NCBI RefSeq assembly: GCF_000466485.1
Contig: NZ_KE992824.1
Location: forward strand, 1 to 47,950
Direction of reading: 5' to 3'
Source of the DNA: [Clostridium] symbiosum ATCC 14940
GTDB taxonomy: Bacteria > Bacillota > Clostridia > Lachnospirales > Lachnospiraceae
Length of the DNA: 47,950 nt
Positions 23,948 to 33,285 of the stretch are shown here, piece after piece. How positions within the stretch are numbered: the first letter of the stretch is position 1; every line of letters begins with the position of its first letter. Under the pieces are notes generated by a model, which did not search any database, was not told where the DNA came from, and saw only the letters and a program-made list of their open reading frames with translations. Made by a program: the position numbers and the translations under genes.

Positions 23948-26074
23948 TCATTTTTGTGACGGCTCTGTCTTTGCTTCATTTTTTCCTGCGGACTTCCCCT
24001 CCGCCTTTTTCCCCGCTCCGGAAGGTTTATAATTGACGGCTACCTGCTCAAACAGCGGGCGGAGCCCTGACTGGTTCGCCATATGAACCGCATTATAAGT
24101 CCGGCCGGCCACAAACCGCTCCAGCTTTTCCATATATTCATCGGAAGTGATGCTGCCTTCTGCAACATAGGTAAGCCCCTTCTCCCAGCTGGCGGTCAGC
24201 TCCGGATTTAACAGCTGCTTAATGGAAGCGTTAACCACCTCGTAAATCAATTCTCCCAGACAAGTTGGCGTAATTATCTGTGTCTTGTTATTCAGTGACA
24301 AGTACTTGATGTTAAATAGCTTCTTTAAAATCTCGGCTCTGGTTGCGCTGGTGCCGATCCCGCTTCCCTTGATCTGTGCGCGGAGCTCTTCATCTTCAAT
24401 CAGCTGTCCGGCATTCTCCATCGCCAGAATCATGGAACCGGAGGTGTATCGTTTTGGAGGCGACGTTTCACCCTCTTTTATATTCAGGGCATCCAGGGAA
24501 ACGACCGCACCCTTTTTCAGTTTATCCAGCATTTCAATAAATTCCGGACTGGATGAATCCAGAATCACATCCCCGGCCGCTCCCGACTTCTCGGCAGGAA
24601 GTACATTGCCGTCCGAGCCGGCATCCGGAGCGCCTGTATTCTTTTTCCGGCCCTGACCCGGCACCTCGGCCACCTTCAGATAGCCCTGCTCCCTGAGTAC
24701 CTTGAATCCGGCAAAAAAATGCTCGTTCTGTGTGACAATGTCCACCGTATACTTCTGGTAAATTGCCGGAGGATAAAAAATACTTAAGAATCTTCTGACA
24801 ATCACCTGGTATATCTTTGAATTCAGCTCCGACAGGCTCCTGAGAGCGCCCAGTCCCTGTCCGGTGGGTACAATAGCATAGTGATCGGTTATCTGCTTAT
24901 CATTGACGTATCTCGTCTTTGCAATAGTCTTGTAAGAGCCTGAGGCCAGCACCTCTCTGGCATATTCGGCCGCCGGGCCGAAATTTTGCAGGCCGCCGAT
25001 ATTCTTATGAATTTCCTTTGCCACCGCCGTGGAAAGTACCCTGGCATCCGTTCTCGGATAGGTAACAAGTTTTTTTTCATAAAGCTCCTGAACAGCCTTA
25101 AGCGTCTGGTCCGGGCTTATCTTAAACATCTTGGAGCAGTCGTTCTGAAGCTCTGCAAGGTTGTATAAAAGAGGCGGATTTTTCGTCTCCTTCTTCTTCT
25201 CAATCGAGGCGATAGTGCCGTTTCGCGGCTCGGCAGAGGAGAGAAAGGCTATCAGCTCCTCCGCATCCTTTCTCTCTTTGAAACCGTTTTCTTTATAAAG
25301 GCAGGGATGGTTAAAATATCTGGATCCCTCCACGGCCTTCCACTCACCGTCTATAGTAATCCCCTCCGGTCCGAAGGTTCCTATCACGCGGTAGAATGGG
25401 GTTTTTACAAATTCTCTGATTTCTCTTTCCCGGCGCACCGCCATCCCCATAACGCATGTCATAACGCGGCCGACGGAGACCACCGTCCTGTCCGTCCGCA
25501 TAAAATTTGAAATCGAGGGGCCGTATTTTAACGTGAGCGCCCTGGAAAAATTAATTCCCATCAGATAATCTTCCTTGGCCCTCAGATAAGCCGAGGAAGC
25601 CAGATTATCATACTCCTCCAGGTCCTTGGCCTCCCGTATCCCGCGGAGAATCTCCTCCTCGGTCTGGGAGTCAATCCAGACCCTTTTCTGTGCTTTATCT
25701 TTAATCCCGGCCATCTGCGCCACCAGGCGGTAAATGTACTCACCCTCCCGCCCGGAGTCGGTACAGACATAGATTGTATCCACATCTTTCCGGTTCAGAA
25801 GCCCGCTAACGATTTTAAACTGCTTTTCAACGCTCTCAATTACCTGATATTTAAATTCTTTCGGAAGAAAAGGAAGTGTCTGGAGACTCCACCTCTTATA
25901 TTTTATGTCGTATGCCTCCGGATAACTCATGGTAACGAGATGTCCCACACACCAGGTTACGACTGCATTCTCCGATTCAATATAGCCGTCCGCCGCCCTG
26001 CCCGCAATCTTAAGGGCTGCGGCAAATTCTCTGGCCACACTCGGTTTTTCTGCTATGTATAATGATTTTGCCAT
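23948..26074 (-). CDS. topB: DNA topoisomerase III (type IA)
   Basis: A 708-residue type IA topoisomerase. The TOPRIM domain begins KSLYIAEKPSVAREFA, and TDSGREGEYIYR holds the metal-binding acidic residues. The active-site tyrosine is in TYPRTDARVL near residue 338. LNNKTQIITPTCLGE and ASWEKGL belong to the C-terminal arch. No CxxC zinc ribbons are present and the C-terminal tail is Lys-rich. The enzyme breaks one strand to decatenate DNA. TopB genes of similar size occur on conjugative elements, but no mobility gene lies nearby, so a chromosomal housekeeping copy is more likely. It sits between the DMT and hexapeptide-repeat genes with gaps of 37 and 28 bases. Confidence 0.96.
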   Translation of the reverse strand: MAKSLYIAEKPSVAREFAAALKIAGRAADGYIESENAVVTWCVGHLVTMSYPEAYDIKYKRWSLQTLPFLPKEFKYQVIESVEKQFKIVSGLLNRKDVDTIYVCTDSGREGEYIYRLVAQMAGIKDKAQKRVWIDSQTEEEILRGIREAKDLEEYDNLASSAYLRAKEDYLMGINFSRALTLKYGPSISNFMRTDRTVVSVGRVMTCVMGMAVRREREIREFVKTPFYRVIGTFGPEGITIDGEWKAVEGSRYFNHPCLYKENGFKERKDAEELIAFLSSAEPRNGTIASIEKKKETKNPPLLYNLAELQNDCSKMFKISPDQTLKAVQELYEKKLVTYPRTDARVLSTAVAKEIHKNIGGLQNFGPAAEYAREVLASGSYKTIAKTRYVNDKQITDHYAIVPTGQGLGALRSLSELNSKIYQVIVRRFLSIFYPPAIYQKYTVDIVTQNEHFFAGFKVLREQGYLKVAEVPGQGRKKNTGAPDAGSDGNVLPAEKSGAAGDVILDSSSPEFIEMLDKLKKGAVVSLDALNIKEGETSPPKRYTSGSMILAMENAGQLIEDEELRAQIKGSGIGTSATRAEILKKLFNIKYLSLNNKTQIITPTCLGELIYEVVNASIKQLLNPELTASWEKGLTYVAEGSITSDEYMEKLERFVAGRTYNAVHMANQSGLRPLFEQVAVNYKPSGAGKKAEGKSAGKNEAKTEPSQK

Positions 26075-26111
26075 TCAGTTCCCCACATTCTGTTTTAATA
26101 TAGTAATAATA

Positions 26112-27050
26112 TCAGACTTCAGCCGTTTCTTCACTCTTCCTTTTTTTGGCCTTTTTCTTTTGAGACGGCGTGCGCTCGGCTAAAATGGCTGCGGCAAACA
26201 TCAGGGCGCATCCCAGCAGCATCCTGGCCGTAACCGACTCCTGCAGGAAGATGACGGAGAAGATAAGGCCGAATACAGATTCAAACGACAGCAGTATCGA
26301 TGAGGTGCTTGCGCTGAGATACGTCTGCCCCACCGTCTGAAGGAGAAAACAGAGCATACTTGATATGACGCCAAGGTACAGGACGGATACGACGGTTCCC
26401 CGGTCTGTAAAGACACTCAGATCACATGGACCTTCAAAAACTGCCGCCACCAGCCAGGCGAATACGGCACAGGAGGCCATCTGCACAACCGTCAGCTTGA
26501 TAGGACTGTAACACATCGTATAGCGGTCGATAAACACCATATGAAGGGCAAAACAAAAGCCGCAGATGAATGTCAGGAAATCTCCGAAATTAACGGTCAG
26601 ATCTCCTTTCAGGGAAAGGAGCGCCAGCCCTACTACTGCAATACAGGCCGCCGTTATATTATTTCCCGACGGTTTTACCTTGTTAAAAAACCAGTGCAGA
26701 AACGGCACGATGATCACGTACAGCGTTGTGATAAATGCATTTTTACTGGCCGTCGTAAACTTCAGCCCATAAGTCTGGAAATAATAGCTGATAAACAGGA
26801 AAATCCCCAACAGGGCGCCGCATTTGATATCGGCCCATGTCATTGATTTGACCTGCTTCCGGAATATAAGAATAAGGCCTGCCGTGGCGATCGTAAACCT
26901 GTATGCCAAAAGATACGTGGGTTTTATCACATCCATGGAATTCTTCATCACCACAAATGCGCTTCCCCATACAATTGTCACCAGTAAAAGCCCGGCCGAC
27001 GCAAGCAGCTTTACTGTTTTATCATTCATTTTTCCCTCTGTCGCTTCCAT
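26112..27050 (-). CDS. DMT superfamily (EamA) transporter
   Basis: A 312-residue membrane protein with ten predicted helices arranged as two EamA repeats. LLLVTIVWGSAFVVMKNSM is the classic EamA first helix with its WG motif, and STSSILLSFESVFGLIFSVIFLQE is the matching helix of the second repeat. Members export amino acids, sugars or nucleotide-like metabolites; the substrate is unknown here. The ATG at 27050 has a GGGAGGG site. The 39 codons upstream have no helix or family similarity and are taken as leader. The C-terminal tail is Lys-rich. topB follows after 37 bases. Confidence 0.9.
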   Translation of the reverse strand: MEATEGKMNDKTVKLLASAGLLLVTIVWGSAFVVMKNSMDVIKPTYLLAYRFTIATAGLILIFRKQVKSMTWADIKCGALLGIFLFISYYFQTYGLKFTTASKNAFITTLYVIIVPFLHWFFNKVKPSGNNITAACIAVVGLALLSLKGDLTVNFGDFLTFICGFCFALHMVFIDRYTMCYSPIKLTVVQMASCAVFAWLVAAVFEGPCDLSVFTDRGTVVSVLYLGVISSMLCFLLQTVGQTYLSASTSSILLSFESVFGLIFSVIFLQESVTARMLLGCALMFAAAILAERTPSQKKKAKKRKSEETAEV

Positions 27051-27172
27051 TTCGATTTCACCCTCCCGGCTCTTCAAGACCTCATATCCCCTGGCCTGCC
27101 ACCGCTCCGCGCTTCCAAATCCGGGATTTTGCGATAAACAGCGAAATCGCCTCACGGAACGCATCATGGCTG

Positions 27173-27379
27173 AACTGTTACCAAAAATACAGGGCTGCAG
27201 CTTTTGCCGAAGGCTTTTTTCTGCATCCCTGTATCCATTTTCCGTAACAGTTAAGACAGCGTGAACCGTTACGGCATTCGGCTAATTAAAATCGCTGCGC
27301 GATGAGCCGGCTGCCTGCTGCCACTGCCTTTTTGCACGGTCAGCGCAGCAAATGCGCAGACCAGTCTGAACTGTTACCA
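27173..27379. repeat. Family 2 repeat cluster between galM and the DMT gene
   Basis: Four motif copies occur in this 344-base gap: GAACTGTTACC near 27175 and 27368, and CGTAACAGTTAAG plus GTGAACCGTTACGG near 27244-27275, which form an inverted pair. An intrinsic terminator lies inside (27183-27234). No coding frame with a ribosome site is seen. Confidence 0.6.
27183..27234 (-). terminator. Intrinsic terminator downstream of galM
   Basis: The arms 27187-27200 and 27221-27234 (ATACAGGGCTGCAG against its near complement) form a 14-base stem with one or two defects. An AAGCCTTCGGC hairpin lies in the loop, and five U residues follow on the minus strand. Confidence 0.75.
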
Positions 27380-27394
27380 TCTTCTCACATTTAA

Positions 27395-28450
27395 TTATTC
27401 TATCATAAATTTGTAAATAGTGGTAGTATTATATTCTTTTCCTTCCTTTAAAACCGGGGAAGGAAAATCAGGAGTATTGATGGCATTCGGGTAATACTGT
27501 GTCTCAAAACAGTATCCGTGGCGCGGACCGTACATCACGCCCTCTTTGCCCGGTATCTCCGGCTCCAGATAATTGGCCGTATAAAACTGGATTCCCGGCA
27601 GGTCCGTATAGACCTCCATCACACGGCCGCTGGCTTCGTCCCAGGCCTTTGCCGAAAGAGCCAGTTTTCCAGGCTCATGGTTCAGAACCCAGTTATGGTC
27701 ATAGCCATGGCCGTATTTAAGCTGCTCATAATCCTCATCAATATCGCGGCCAATCGGCTTTCCGGACGTAAAGTCCATCGGCGTATCTTTAACCGGGCTG
27801 ATTCTGCCGTATGGGATGGACACCTCATCTGTCGGTGTAAAGCAGTCCGCATCAATCCACACAAGCTGATTCACCGCGCTGCCGCTATTATGTCCGGCCA
27901 GATTAAAATAGCTGTGATTCGTCATATTTGCGACGGTGTCCCTGTCACAAATCATATGGTACCTGATTTTCAGTTCGTTCTCATCAGTCAGGGTATAGAC
28001 GACGGAAATCCTTGCATTGCCGGGATACCCCTGATCTCCGTCGGGACTTATAAGAGAAAATGTAATGGAACTCTCCCCTTCCCCTTCGGATAACTCAGTG
28101 TCCCATATTCTGTCACGATAGAAGTCAGGACCGCTGTGCAGATTATTCGGGCCGTTGTTGGCAGCCAGTTTATATGTAACGCCATTCAGCGTAAATTCCG
28201 CCCTGCCTATCCTGTTTGCATTTCTTCCAACAATCTCGCCCAGATGGCCGCCGTTGACCAGACATGCTTCGATCGTGTCATATCCCAGCACCACGTCGTC
28301 CAGCCGGCCGTTGGCATCCGGAACAAGCATGGACGACCAAATTCCGCCCAGATCCAGAAAAGACGCCGTTACTCCGTTCCGATTCGTCAGGGTATACTGA
28401 AAGACCTCTCTTCCGTCTTCCAATTCACCAAACTTTACCTTTTTATACAT
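27395..28450 (-). CDS. galM: Aldose 1-epimerase (mutarotase)
   Basis: A 351-residue GalM that interconverts alpha and beta anomers of galactose or glucose in the cytoplasm. GEIVGRNANRIG near residue 70 and NNGPNNLHSG are conserved substrate-binding stretches. NHSYFNLAGH near residue 180 carries the catalytic His, and FETQYYPNAIN near the C terminus carries the catalytic Glu. No other galactose-pathway gene (galK, galT, galE) is nearby. AAGGAGGAATATATTTT precedes the ATG. It follows asd by 71 bases across a family 2 repeat. Confidence 0.95.
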   Translation of the reverse strand: MYKKVKFGELEDGREVFQYTLTNRNGVTASFLDLGGIWSSMLVPDANGRLDDVVLGYDTIEACLVNGGHLGEIVGRNANRIGRAEFTLNGVTYKLAANNGPNNLHSGPDFYRDRIWDTELSEGEGESSITFSLISPDGDQGYPGNARISVVYTLTDENELKIRYHMICDRDTVANMTNHSYFNLAGHNSGSAVNQLVWIDADCFTPTDEVSIPYGRISPVKDTPMDFTSGKPIGRDIDEDYEQLKYGHGYDHNWVLNHEPGKLALSAKAWDEASGRVMEVYTDLPGIQFYTANYLEPEIPGKEGVMYGPRHGYCFETQYYPNAINTPDFPSPVLKEGKEYNTTTIYKFMIE

Positions 28451-28485
28451 AAAATATATTCCTCCTTAACCGGATGAAAACTGTT

Positions 28486-28512
28486 GTTACTATTCACAGT
28501 GTTACCGTTCAG
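28486..28512. repeat. Family 2 repeat after asd
   Basis: GTTACTATTCACAGT (28486-28500), identical to 4026-4040, is followed directly by a second half GTTACCGTTCAG. It starts 9 bases past the asd stop codon. Confidence 0.65.
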
Positions 28513-28521
28513 TCCCCGGCC

Positions 28522-29613
28522 TTATTTAGCCTGAATATATCCCTGGGCCGTCAGAAGCTCTGCACACAGAACGGCTCCGCCTGCCGCGCCTCTCAGCGTG
28601 TTATGGGACAGTCCAACGAATTTCCAGTCGTAAACCGTATCTTCTCTCAGCCGGCCTACGGAAACTCCCATTCCCTTCTCATAATTCACATCCAATTTTA
28701 CCTGGGGACGGTTATCTTCTTGCAGATACTGGATAAACTGCTTCGGCGCACTCGGTAGCCCCAGCTCCTGAGGAAGCCCTTTGAAATTCACAAGCTTCTC
28801 AATAAGCTCTTCTTTCGTCGGGTTCTTTTTGAATTTTACAAAAACGGCGGCCGTATGTCCGTCCAATACCGGCACACGGATACACTGGCATGTGATTAAC
28901 GGGCCTTCTGCCTTTACAATCTGTCCGTCTTTTATTTCGCCCCAGAGTCTTAACGGCTCCTGCTCACTCTTTTCCTCTTCGCCGCCGATATACGGAATTA
29001 TATTCTCCACCATTTCCGGCCAGTCACCAAATGTCTTGCCCGCACCGGAGATAGCCTGGTACGTAGTAGCCACTACTTCATAAGGTTCAAATTCCTTCCA
29101 CGCAGTTAAAACAGGAGCATAGCTTTGAATTGAGCAGTTCGGCTTTACAGCAACAAAACCTCTCGTCGTTCCAAGACGCTTTTTCTGGAATTCGATTACG
29201 CCAAAGTGTTCCGGGTTAATCTCCGGAACCACCATCGGAACATCCGGCGTCCAGCGGTGGGCGCTGTTATTGGAAACCACCGGAATTTCCGCCTTTGCAT
29301 AGGCGTCCTCAATGGCTCTGATCTCTTCCTTCGTCATATCGACGGCGCTGAAGACGAAATCAACGGCTTCGGCTACCTTCTCCACCTCGTTGACATTCAT
29401 AACTACCATGTTCTTAACGGATTCCGGCATCGGAGTCTGCATCTTCCAGCGTCCTCCCACCGCCTCCTCATAGGTTCTCCCAGCGGATCTGGGGCTTGCC
29501 GCCACTGCGGTAACCTCATACCAGGGATGCTCTGCCAGAAGCGTAATAAAACGCTGTCCTACCATACCAGTTGCACCTAAGACGCCTACACGTAATTTCT
29601 TCTTCATTTCCAT
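28522..29613 (-). CDS. asd: Aspartate-semialdehyde dehydrogenase (archaeal/fungal-like type)
   Basis: A 363-residue NADP-dependent enzyme that reduces aspartyl phosphate to aspartate semialdehyde, the branch point to lysine, threonine and methionine. RVGVLGATGMVGQRFI (8-23) is the nucleotide-binding loop, the catalytic Cys160 is in VKPNCSIQS, and AISGAGKTF follows. The NCS rather than NCTT active site and the length match the archaeal/fungal type. GAGGAG sits 7 bases before the ATG at 29613, favouring it over ATGs just before and after. A promoter is seen at 29.76-29.79 kb; no lysine riboswitch is recognisable in the leader. Confidence 0.95.
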   Translation of the reverse strand: MEMKKKLRVGVLGATGMVGQRFITLLAEHPWYEVTAVAASPRSAGRTYEEAVGGRWKMQTPMPESVKNMVVMNVNEVEKVAEAVDFVFSAVDMTKEEIRAIEDAYAKAEIPVVSNNSAHRWTPDVPMVVPEINPEHFGVIEFQKKRLGTTRGFVAVKPNCSIQSYAPVLTAWKEFEPYEVVATTYQAISGAGKTFGDWPEMVENIIPYIGGEEEKSEQEPLRLWGEIKDGQIVKAEGPLITCQCIRVPVLDGHTAAVFVKFKKNPTKEELIEKLVNFKGLPQELGLPSAPKQFIQYLQEDNRPQVKLDVNYEKGMGVSVGRLREDTVYDWKFVGLSHNTLRGAAGGAVLCAELLTAQGYIQAK

Positions 29614-29708
29614 CTCTATTCTCCTCATTCCCGGATTTCTATTTCCCTATATTGCCGCCCGGTTCAGGACGCCCGTGGGATTGCCGCATTCCTGCGCGCT
29701 GCCGTTAT

Positions 29709-29735
29709 ACAGTTCCGTAAGCTGTCCGGAACTGT
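29709..29735. repeat. Family 2-like hairpin in the asd leader
   Basis: ACAGTTCCG (29709-29717) and CGGAACTGT (29727-29735) form a perfect 9-base stem flanked by GTTAT and GTTATAC. It resembles the TAACAGTTC core of family 2. It lies between the promoter and the asd start. Confidence 0.5.
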
Positions 29736-29759
29736 TATACATAAGCAGCATTAACGTAT

Positions 29760-29788
29760 ATCCTAAACCAATTCTTTAAAAAAATCAA
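29760..29788 (-). promoter_or_regulatory. asd promoter
   Basis: On the minus strand TTGATT (29783-29788) and TAGGAT (29760-29765) are 17 bases apart, about 140 bases ahead of the asd start. Confidence 0.5.
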
Positions 29789-29842
29789 TATTTTTCCGCA
29801 AAGAAAATACATTTGTCTTTATCGCGCGCACATTCATGCAAT

Positions 29843-31612
29843 TTATGACGTGAACAACGGAATAATCTTCTGTTCCGCGACGGAAACGAGTCCCAAATCC
29901 GACATTTTTACATCAGGAATAACCGGAAGCGCCAGGGAAACAATGCGAAGAAGAGGATTTTCCTGGGCAGTCAGGCCCAGACCGCGCTCTACTTCCTTCA
30001 TTCTCGCTGCTTCTTTTGTCAGTTCCTCCGCATTCAGCCTGGTCATCAGGCCGCCCACTTCCAGACGGAGCGTGTTCAGAACGACGCCGTCCTTTACCGC
30101 CGTCATGCCTCCGCCTTTTGCAATCAGTTCCTTTGCGGCAGCCAGTGCATCCTCCGGTTTGAAGTAGACGATGGTTAGATTGTGGGAATCATGGGAAACG
30201 GTGGAGGCGATGGCGCCTTCGCTGCTGCCGAAATTTTTGACAATTCCCAGAGCCTTTGTCCCTTTTCCATGTCGGTTGATGACGGCTACAAAGGCCATTC
30301 CCTCTCCCAGGACTACCTTATTGTCCTTCACCTCCAGCTCCTCCACCGCGCATCTTGTCATGCTCTGGAGAAGATCGTGGTACTCCATTACATGGACTTT
30401 CACCGTACCATTTTCCACAGGTGCTTTCACGATAAAGTCATCCAGTGACACATTCCCCGCATTCATGGAATTTTTTGTCTCCATCTCATACTCGCGGTCT
30501 TCGATTTCCACCGTCAGTTTTCCATGCTCTGCAACCAGCTTTCCGCCGTAGAATACGGCGTCGGCCCACATCGTATGGATGTCTTTTGTCAGCACCATAT
30601 CCGCGGTGTATCCGGGCGCTACTGCGCCTATATGGCTCACGCCGATTTCCCTGGCCGTATTGATCGTGGCGCTCTTGATCGCCAGCACAGGGTCCATGCC
30701 GCACTCAATCGCTTTTCTGACCACGGCATTCAGATGGCCCGTATGAAGCAGATCGTCACTCTCTCTGTCGTCGCTGCAAAGGGTCAGCGTATCATAGAAG
30801 CGAATTCCCTGAATCCCCTCCACAATTGCTTTCACGTTCTTTGTGATGGAGCTTTCCCTTGCATCCACATACATGCCTGCCCTCAGCTTACCGAGAGCTT
30901 CCTCCCCATTGGTCGTCTCATGGCAGGTATTCGGACCGCCGCACAGATAAGCGGAAAGCTGCCTGCCGCCCAGCCCCGGGGCATGGCCCTGGAGGTAAAG
31001 GCCGCTCTCCTGTGCCGCTTCGATAATATCCATCATCCGTTCGTCACCGTTCATCACTCCGTAAAAATCCATCACCTCGGCGAGGCCGACCACGCGCTTA
31101 AGCTTTGCCAGCTCACGGATCTCCCCGGCAAAAAACTCGGCTCCGGCATTTTCGCAGCCCGGCACAGCCGGAACACAGCTCGGAATATCCACAAGCTGGC
31201 GCATCGGGAGATCGTCCGCACTGTCATGCATGTATTTAACAGCATCCACACCGTAAACATTGGCAAGCTCATGGGGATCATGGATTATTGTAGTAGTTCC
31301 GTGAGGAATGACGACTCTGGCAAAATTCCTGGGCGTCATCATCGAGCTTTCGATATGCATATGGGAATCGATGAGGCCCGGGATCAGGTACCGTCCTTCT
31401 CCGTCGTAAATTTCAAGGGCACCATACGGCCCTTCCAGCTTCTCCGTCTCCACATGAGCGATAAATCCATCTTTTACATATACGACAGCCGGATAAATCT
31501 CCCCTGTAAATACATTGACCAGACGGCAGTTATTGATTGCCAGATCGGCCGGTTCCAGCCCCAGGGCCGTTTTTAAAAGCGCTTTTTTATTTTGGGGTTC
31601 CAGTTTAATCAT
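29843..31612 (-). CDS. ade: Adenine deaminase
   Basis: A 589-residue amidohydrolase-superfamily enzyme that converts adenine to hypoxanthine and ammonia. LIPGLIDSHMHIESSMMTP gives the HxH metal pair (His84, His86), and VIPHGTTTIIHDPHELANV has further His ligands (His104, His111, His114). The C-terminal domain specific to Ade is seen as SHDSHNLTIVYFKPEDALAAAKEL and GGGMTAVKDGVVLNTLRLEVGGLM. The length is normal. It lies 40 bases after the GGT-like gene and close to the nucleoside import/DeoD cluster, so it fits purine-base salvage. It ends ahead of the asd promoter. Confidence 0.96.
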   Translation of the reverse strand: MIKLEPQNKKALLKTALGLEPADLAINNCRLVNVFTGEIYPAVVYVKDGFIAHVETEKLEGPYGALEIYDGEGRYLIPGLIDSHMHIESSMMTPRNFARVVIPHGTTTIIHDPHELANVYGVDAVKYMHDSADDLPMRQLVDIPSCVPAVPGCENAGAEFFAGEIRELAKLKRVVGLAEVMDFYGVMNGDERMMDIIEAAQESGLYLQGHAPGLGGRQLSAYLCGGPNTCHETTNGEEALGKLRAGMYVDARESSITKNVKAIVEGIQGIRFYDTLTLCSDDRESDDLLHTGHLNAVVRKAIECGMDPVLAIKSATINTAREIGVSHIGAVAPGYTADMVLTKDIHTMWADAVFYGGKLVAEHGKLTVEIEDREYEMETKNSMNAGNVSLDDFIVKAPVENGTVKVHVMEYHDLLQSMTRCAVEELEVKDNKVVLGEGMAFVAVINRHGKGTKALGIVKNFGSSEGAIASTVSHDSHNLTIVYFKPEDALAAAKELIAKGGGMTAVKDGVVLNTLRLEVGGLMTRLNAEELTKEAARMKEVERGLGLTAQENPLLRIVSLALPVIPDVKMSDLGLVSVAEQKIIPLFTS

Positions 31613-31652
31613 CGTTTTATCTCCTTCTCAAATCATTGCGTAAGTTTCTGAT

Positions 31653-33284
31653 TTACCAAGCCGCCACATGGCCGCCTGCCCTCGGCTCAGCCGCACCGCA
31701 GTAAACGCCGTTTTTGTCTTTCAGTATCATCTCACCCCGGCCGAAGCTTACCGCACTCTCCACCGCCTCCACCTCGTGGCCTCTGGCTGAGAGCTGCTTC
31801 GCCAGTTCTTTCGGAAACAGCGGCTCCACCTGCACCTTTTTATCTTTAATCCACTGCCATCTCGGTGCGTCCAGAGCTTCCTGCGGATTCAGCTTAAAGT
31901 CTATCATATTCATCAGAACCTGGACATGGCCCTGGGGCTGCATGAATGCTCCCATGACGCCAAAAGGTCCTACCGCCTCCCCGCCTTTTGTCAGGAAACC
32001 CGGAATTATCGTATGAAATGCTTTCTTTTCCGGTCCCAGGCAGTTCTCTGATTTTCCATCCAGAGTGAAGGCACACCCCCTGTTCTGAAGGGATATTCCC
32101 GTCCCCGGCACGACGACGCCGGAGCCGAATCCGTTAAAATTGCTCTGGATAAAGGAAACCATATTCCCCTCCCGGTCGGCCGTGCAAAGATAAATGGTGC
32201 CTCCGCTTCTCGGATCTCCTGCGTTTGGCGTTCCGGCAGTCTTGCCAATGAGACCGCTTCGCATTCGTCCATAGCTGCCGCTTAACAGCTCTGCGGCAGT
32301 CACTGTCATGGACTTCGGGTCTGCCACATACCGCGTGCCGTCGGCAAAGGCAAGCTTCATTGCCTCCAGCTGCCTGTGGCAGGTTTCGGCGCTTTCCCTG
32401 CCGTCCGACTCAAATTCAAAGTTCTTTAATATATTAAGCGCCATCAGAGCGATAATTCCATCCCCGTTCGGCGGTATTTCCCATACCTCATAATCCCGGT
32501 AGCCAATATGAATTGGTTTTACCCATTCACACCAATAGCCTTCCAGATCTTCTTTTCTCAGATATCCGCCGGTCCTGCGGGAAAACTCATCGATTTTGCA
32601 GGCCAGCTCCCCTATGTAAAAATCACGGGCGCCGGTTCCGGCAATCTTTTTCAGCGTCTCCTCCATATCCCCGGATTTCCAAATTTCACCAGCCTTCGGG
32701 GCATGGCCTTCCGGGGCAAAATGATGAAACCATGGTTCCAGCCAGTCCGTATCCTGTTCCTCACGGCGGATTTTGCCAAACAGTTCAAATGCCGCATTCC
32801 AAAGTCCGGCTATGACGGGCGTTACCGGATAGCCTTCTTTTGCATAGCGGATAGCCGGCTCCAGGTTCTCCTCCAAAGTTAGGCAGCCGTATTTTTCGGT
32901 CATCTCTGCCCATGCGGACGGCGCTCCCGGCACCATGACCGGCAGCCATCCGCGAACCGGCATCTCCTTGCAGCCCGATTTCCTCACTTTATCCGCATTA
33001 ATCAAACGCGGCGTTTTACCACTTGCGTTTAATCCGAGCAGTTCTTTTTTCCGTTCCAGCCATACAAGCGCGAAGGCATCTCCGCCGATTCCGTTGGAAG
33101 TCGGCTCCAGCACCGTCATGGCTGCCGCCGTGGCAACAGCCGCATCGACTGCGTTGCCGCCCTGTTTTAATATGTCCAGTCCGGCCTGGGCCGCAAGCGG
33201 CTGGCTGGTGCATACCATCCCGTTCTTCGCAAATATAGCTTCACGGCGTGAGGGATAACGGTATTCCATATGATTAAATTCCAT
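31653..33284 (-). CDS. Gamma-glutamyltransferase family Ntn hydrolase (cytoplasmic)
   Basis: A 543-residue Ntn hydrolase. Autoprocessing should occur at Thr363 in RSGGTIYLCTADREGN, giving large and small subunits. SNFNGFGSGVVVPGTGISLQNRG is the conserved small-subunit core. There is no signal peptide, unlike secreted Ggt, and EPTSNGIGGDAFALVW differs from the usual GIGGG loop. These traits recall the YwrD and oxamate amidohydrolase (HpxW)-like branch. The substrate could be a gamma-glutamyl compound or an oxamate-like amide; the purine setting makes the second worth testing. It starts one base after the TatD stop, with its ribosome site inside that gene, so the two are translationally coupled. 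Confidence 0.9.
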   Translation of the reverse strand: MEFNHMEYRYPSRREAIFAKNGMVCTSQPLAAQAGLDILKQGGNAVDAAVATAAAMTVLEPTSNGIGGDAFALVWLERKKELLGLNASGKTPRLINADKVRKSGCKEMPVRGWLPVMVPGAPSAWAEMTEKYGCLTLEENLEPAIRYAKEGYPVTPVIAGLWNAAFELFGKIRREEQDTDWLEPWFHHFAPEGHAPKAGEIWKSGDMEETLKKIAGTGARDFYIGELACKIDEFSRRTGGYLRKEDLEGYWCEWVKPIHIGYRDYEVWEIPPNGDGIIALMALNILKNFEFESDGRESAETCHRQLEAMKLAFADGTRYVADPKSMTVTAAELLSGSYGRMRSGLIGKTAGTPNAGDPRSGGTIYLCTADREGNMVSFIQSNFNGFGSGVVVPGTGISLQNRGCAFTLDGKSENCLGPEKKAFHTIIPGFLTKGGEAVGPFGVMGAFMQPQGHVQVLMNMIDFKLNPQEALDAPRWQWIKDKKVQVEPLFPKELAKQLSARGHEVEAVESAVSFGRGEMILKDKNGVYCGAAEPRAGGHVAAW

Positions 33285-33285
33285 T

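Noticed and set aside
23948-26074. topB as a sign of an integrated conjugative element
   Set aside because: No relaxase, integrase, VirB4 or single-strand-binding gene lies nearby and the neighbours are housekeeping genes.
29614-29788. Lysine riboswitch or T-box in the asd leader
   Set aside because: There is no T-box AGGGTGG core and no five-way lysine aptamer pattern; the leader has one short hairpin of the family 2 type.
30524-31576. Long plus-strand frame opposite adenine deaminase (350 codons)
   Set aside because: It is fully antisense to a clear ade gene and shows no recognisable domain.
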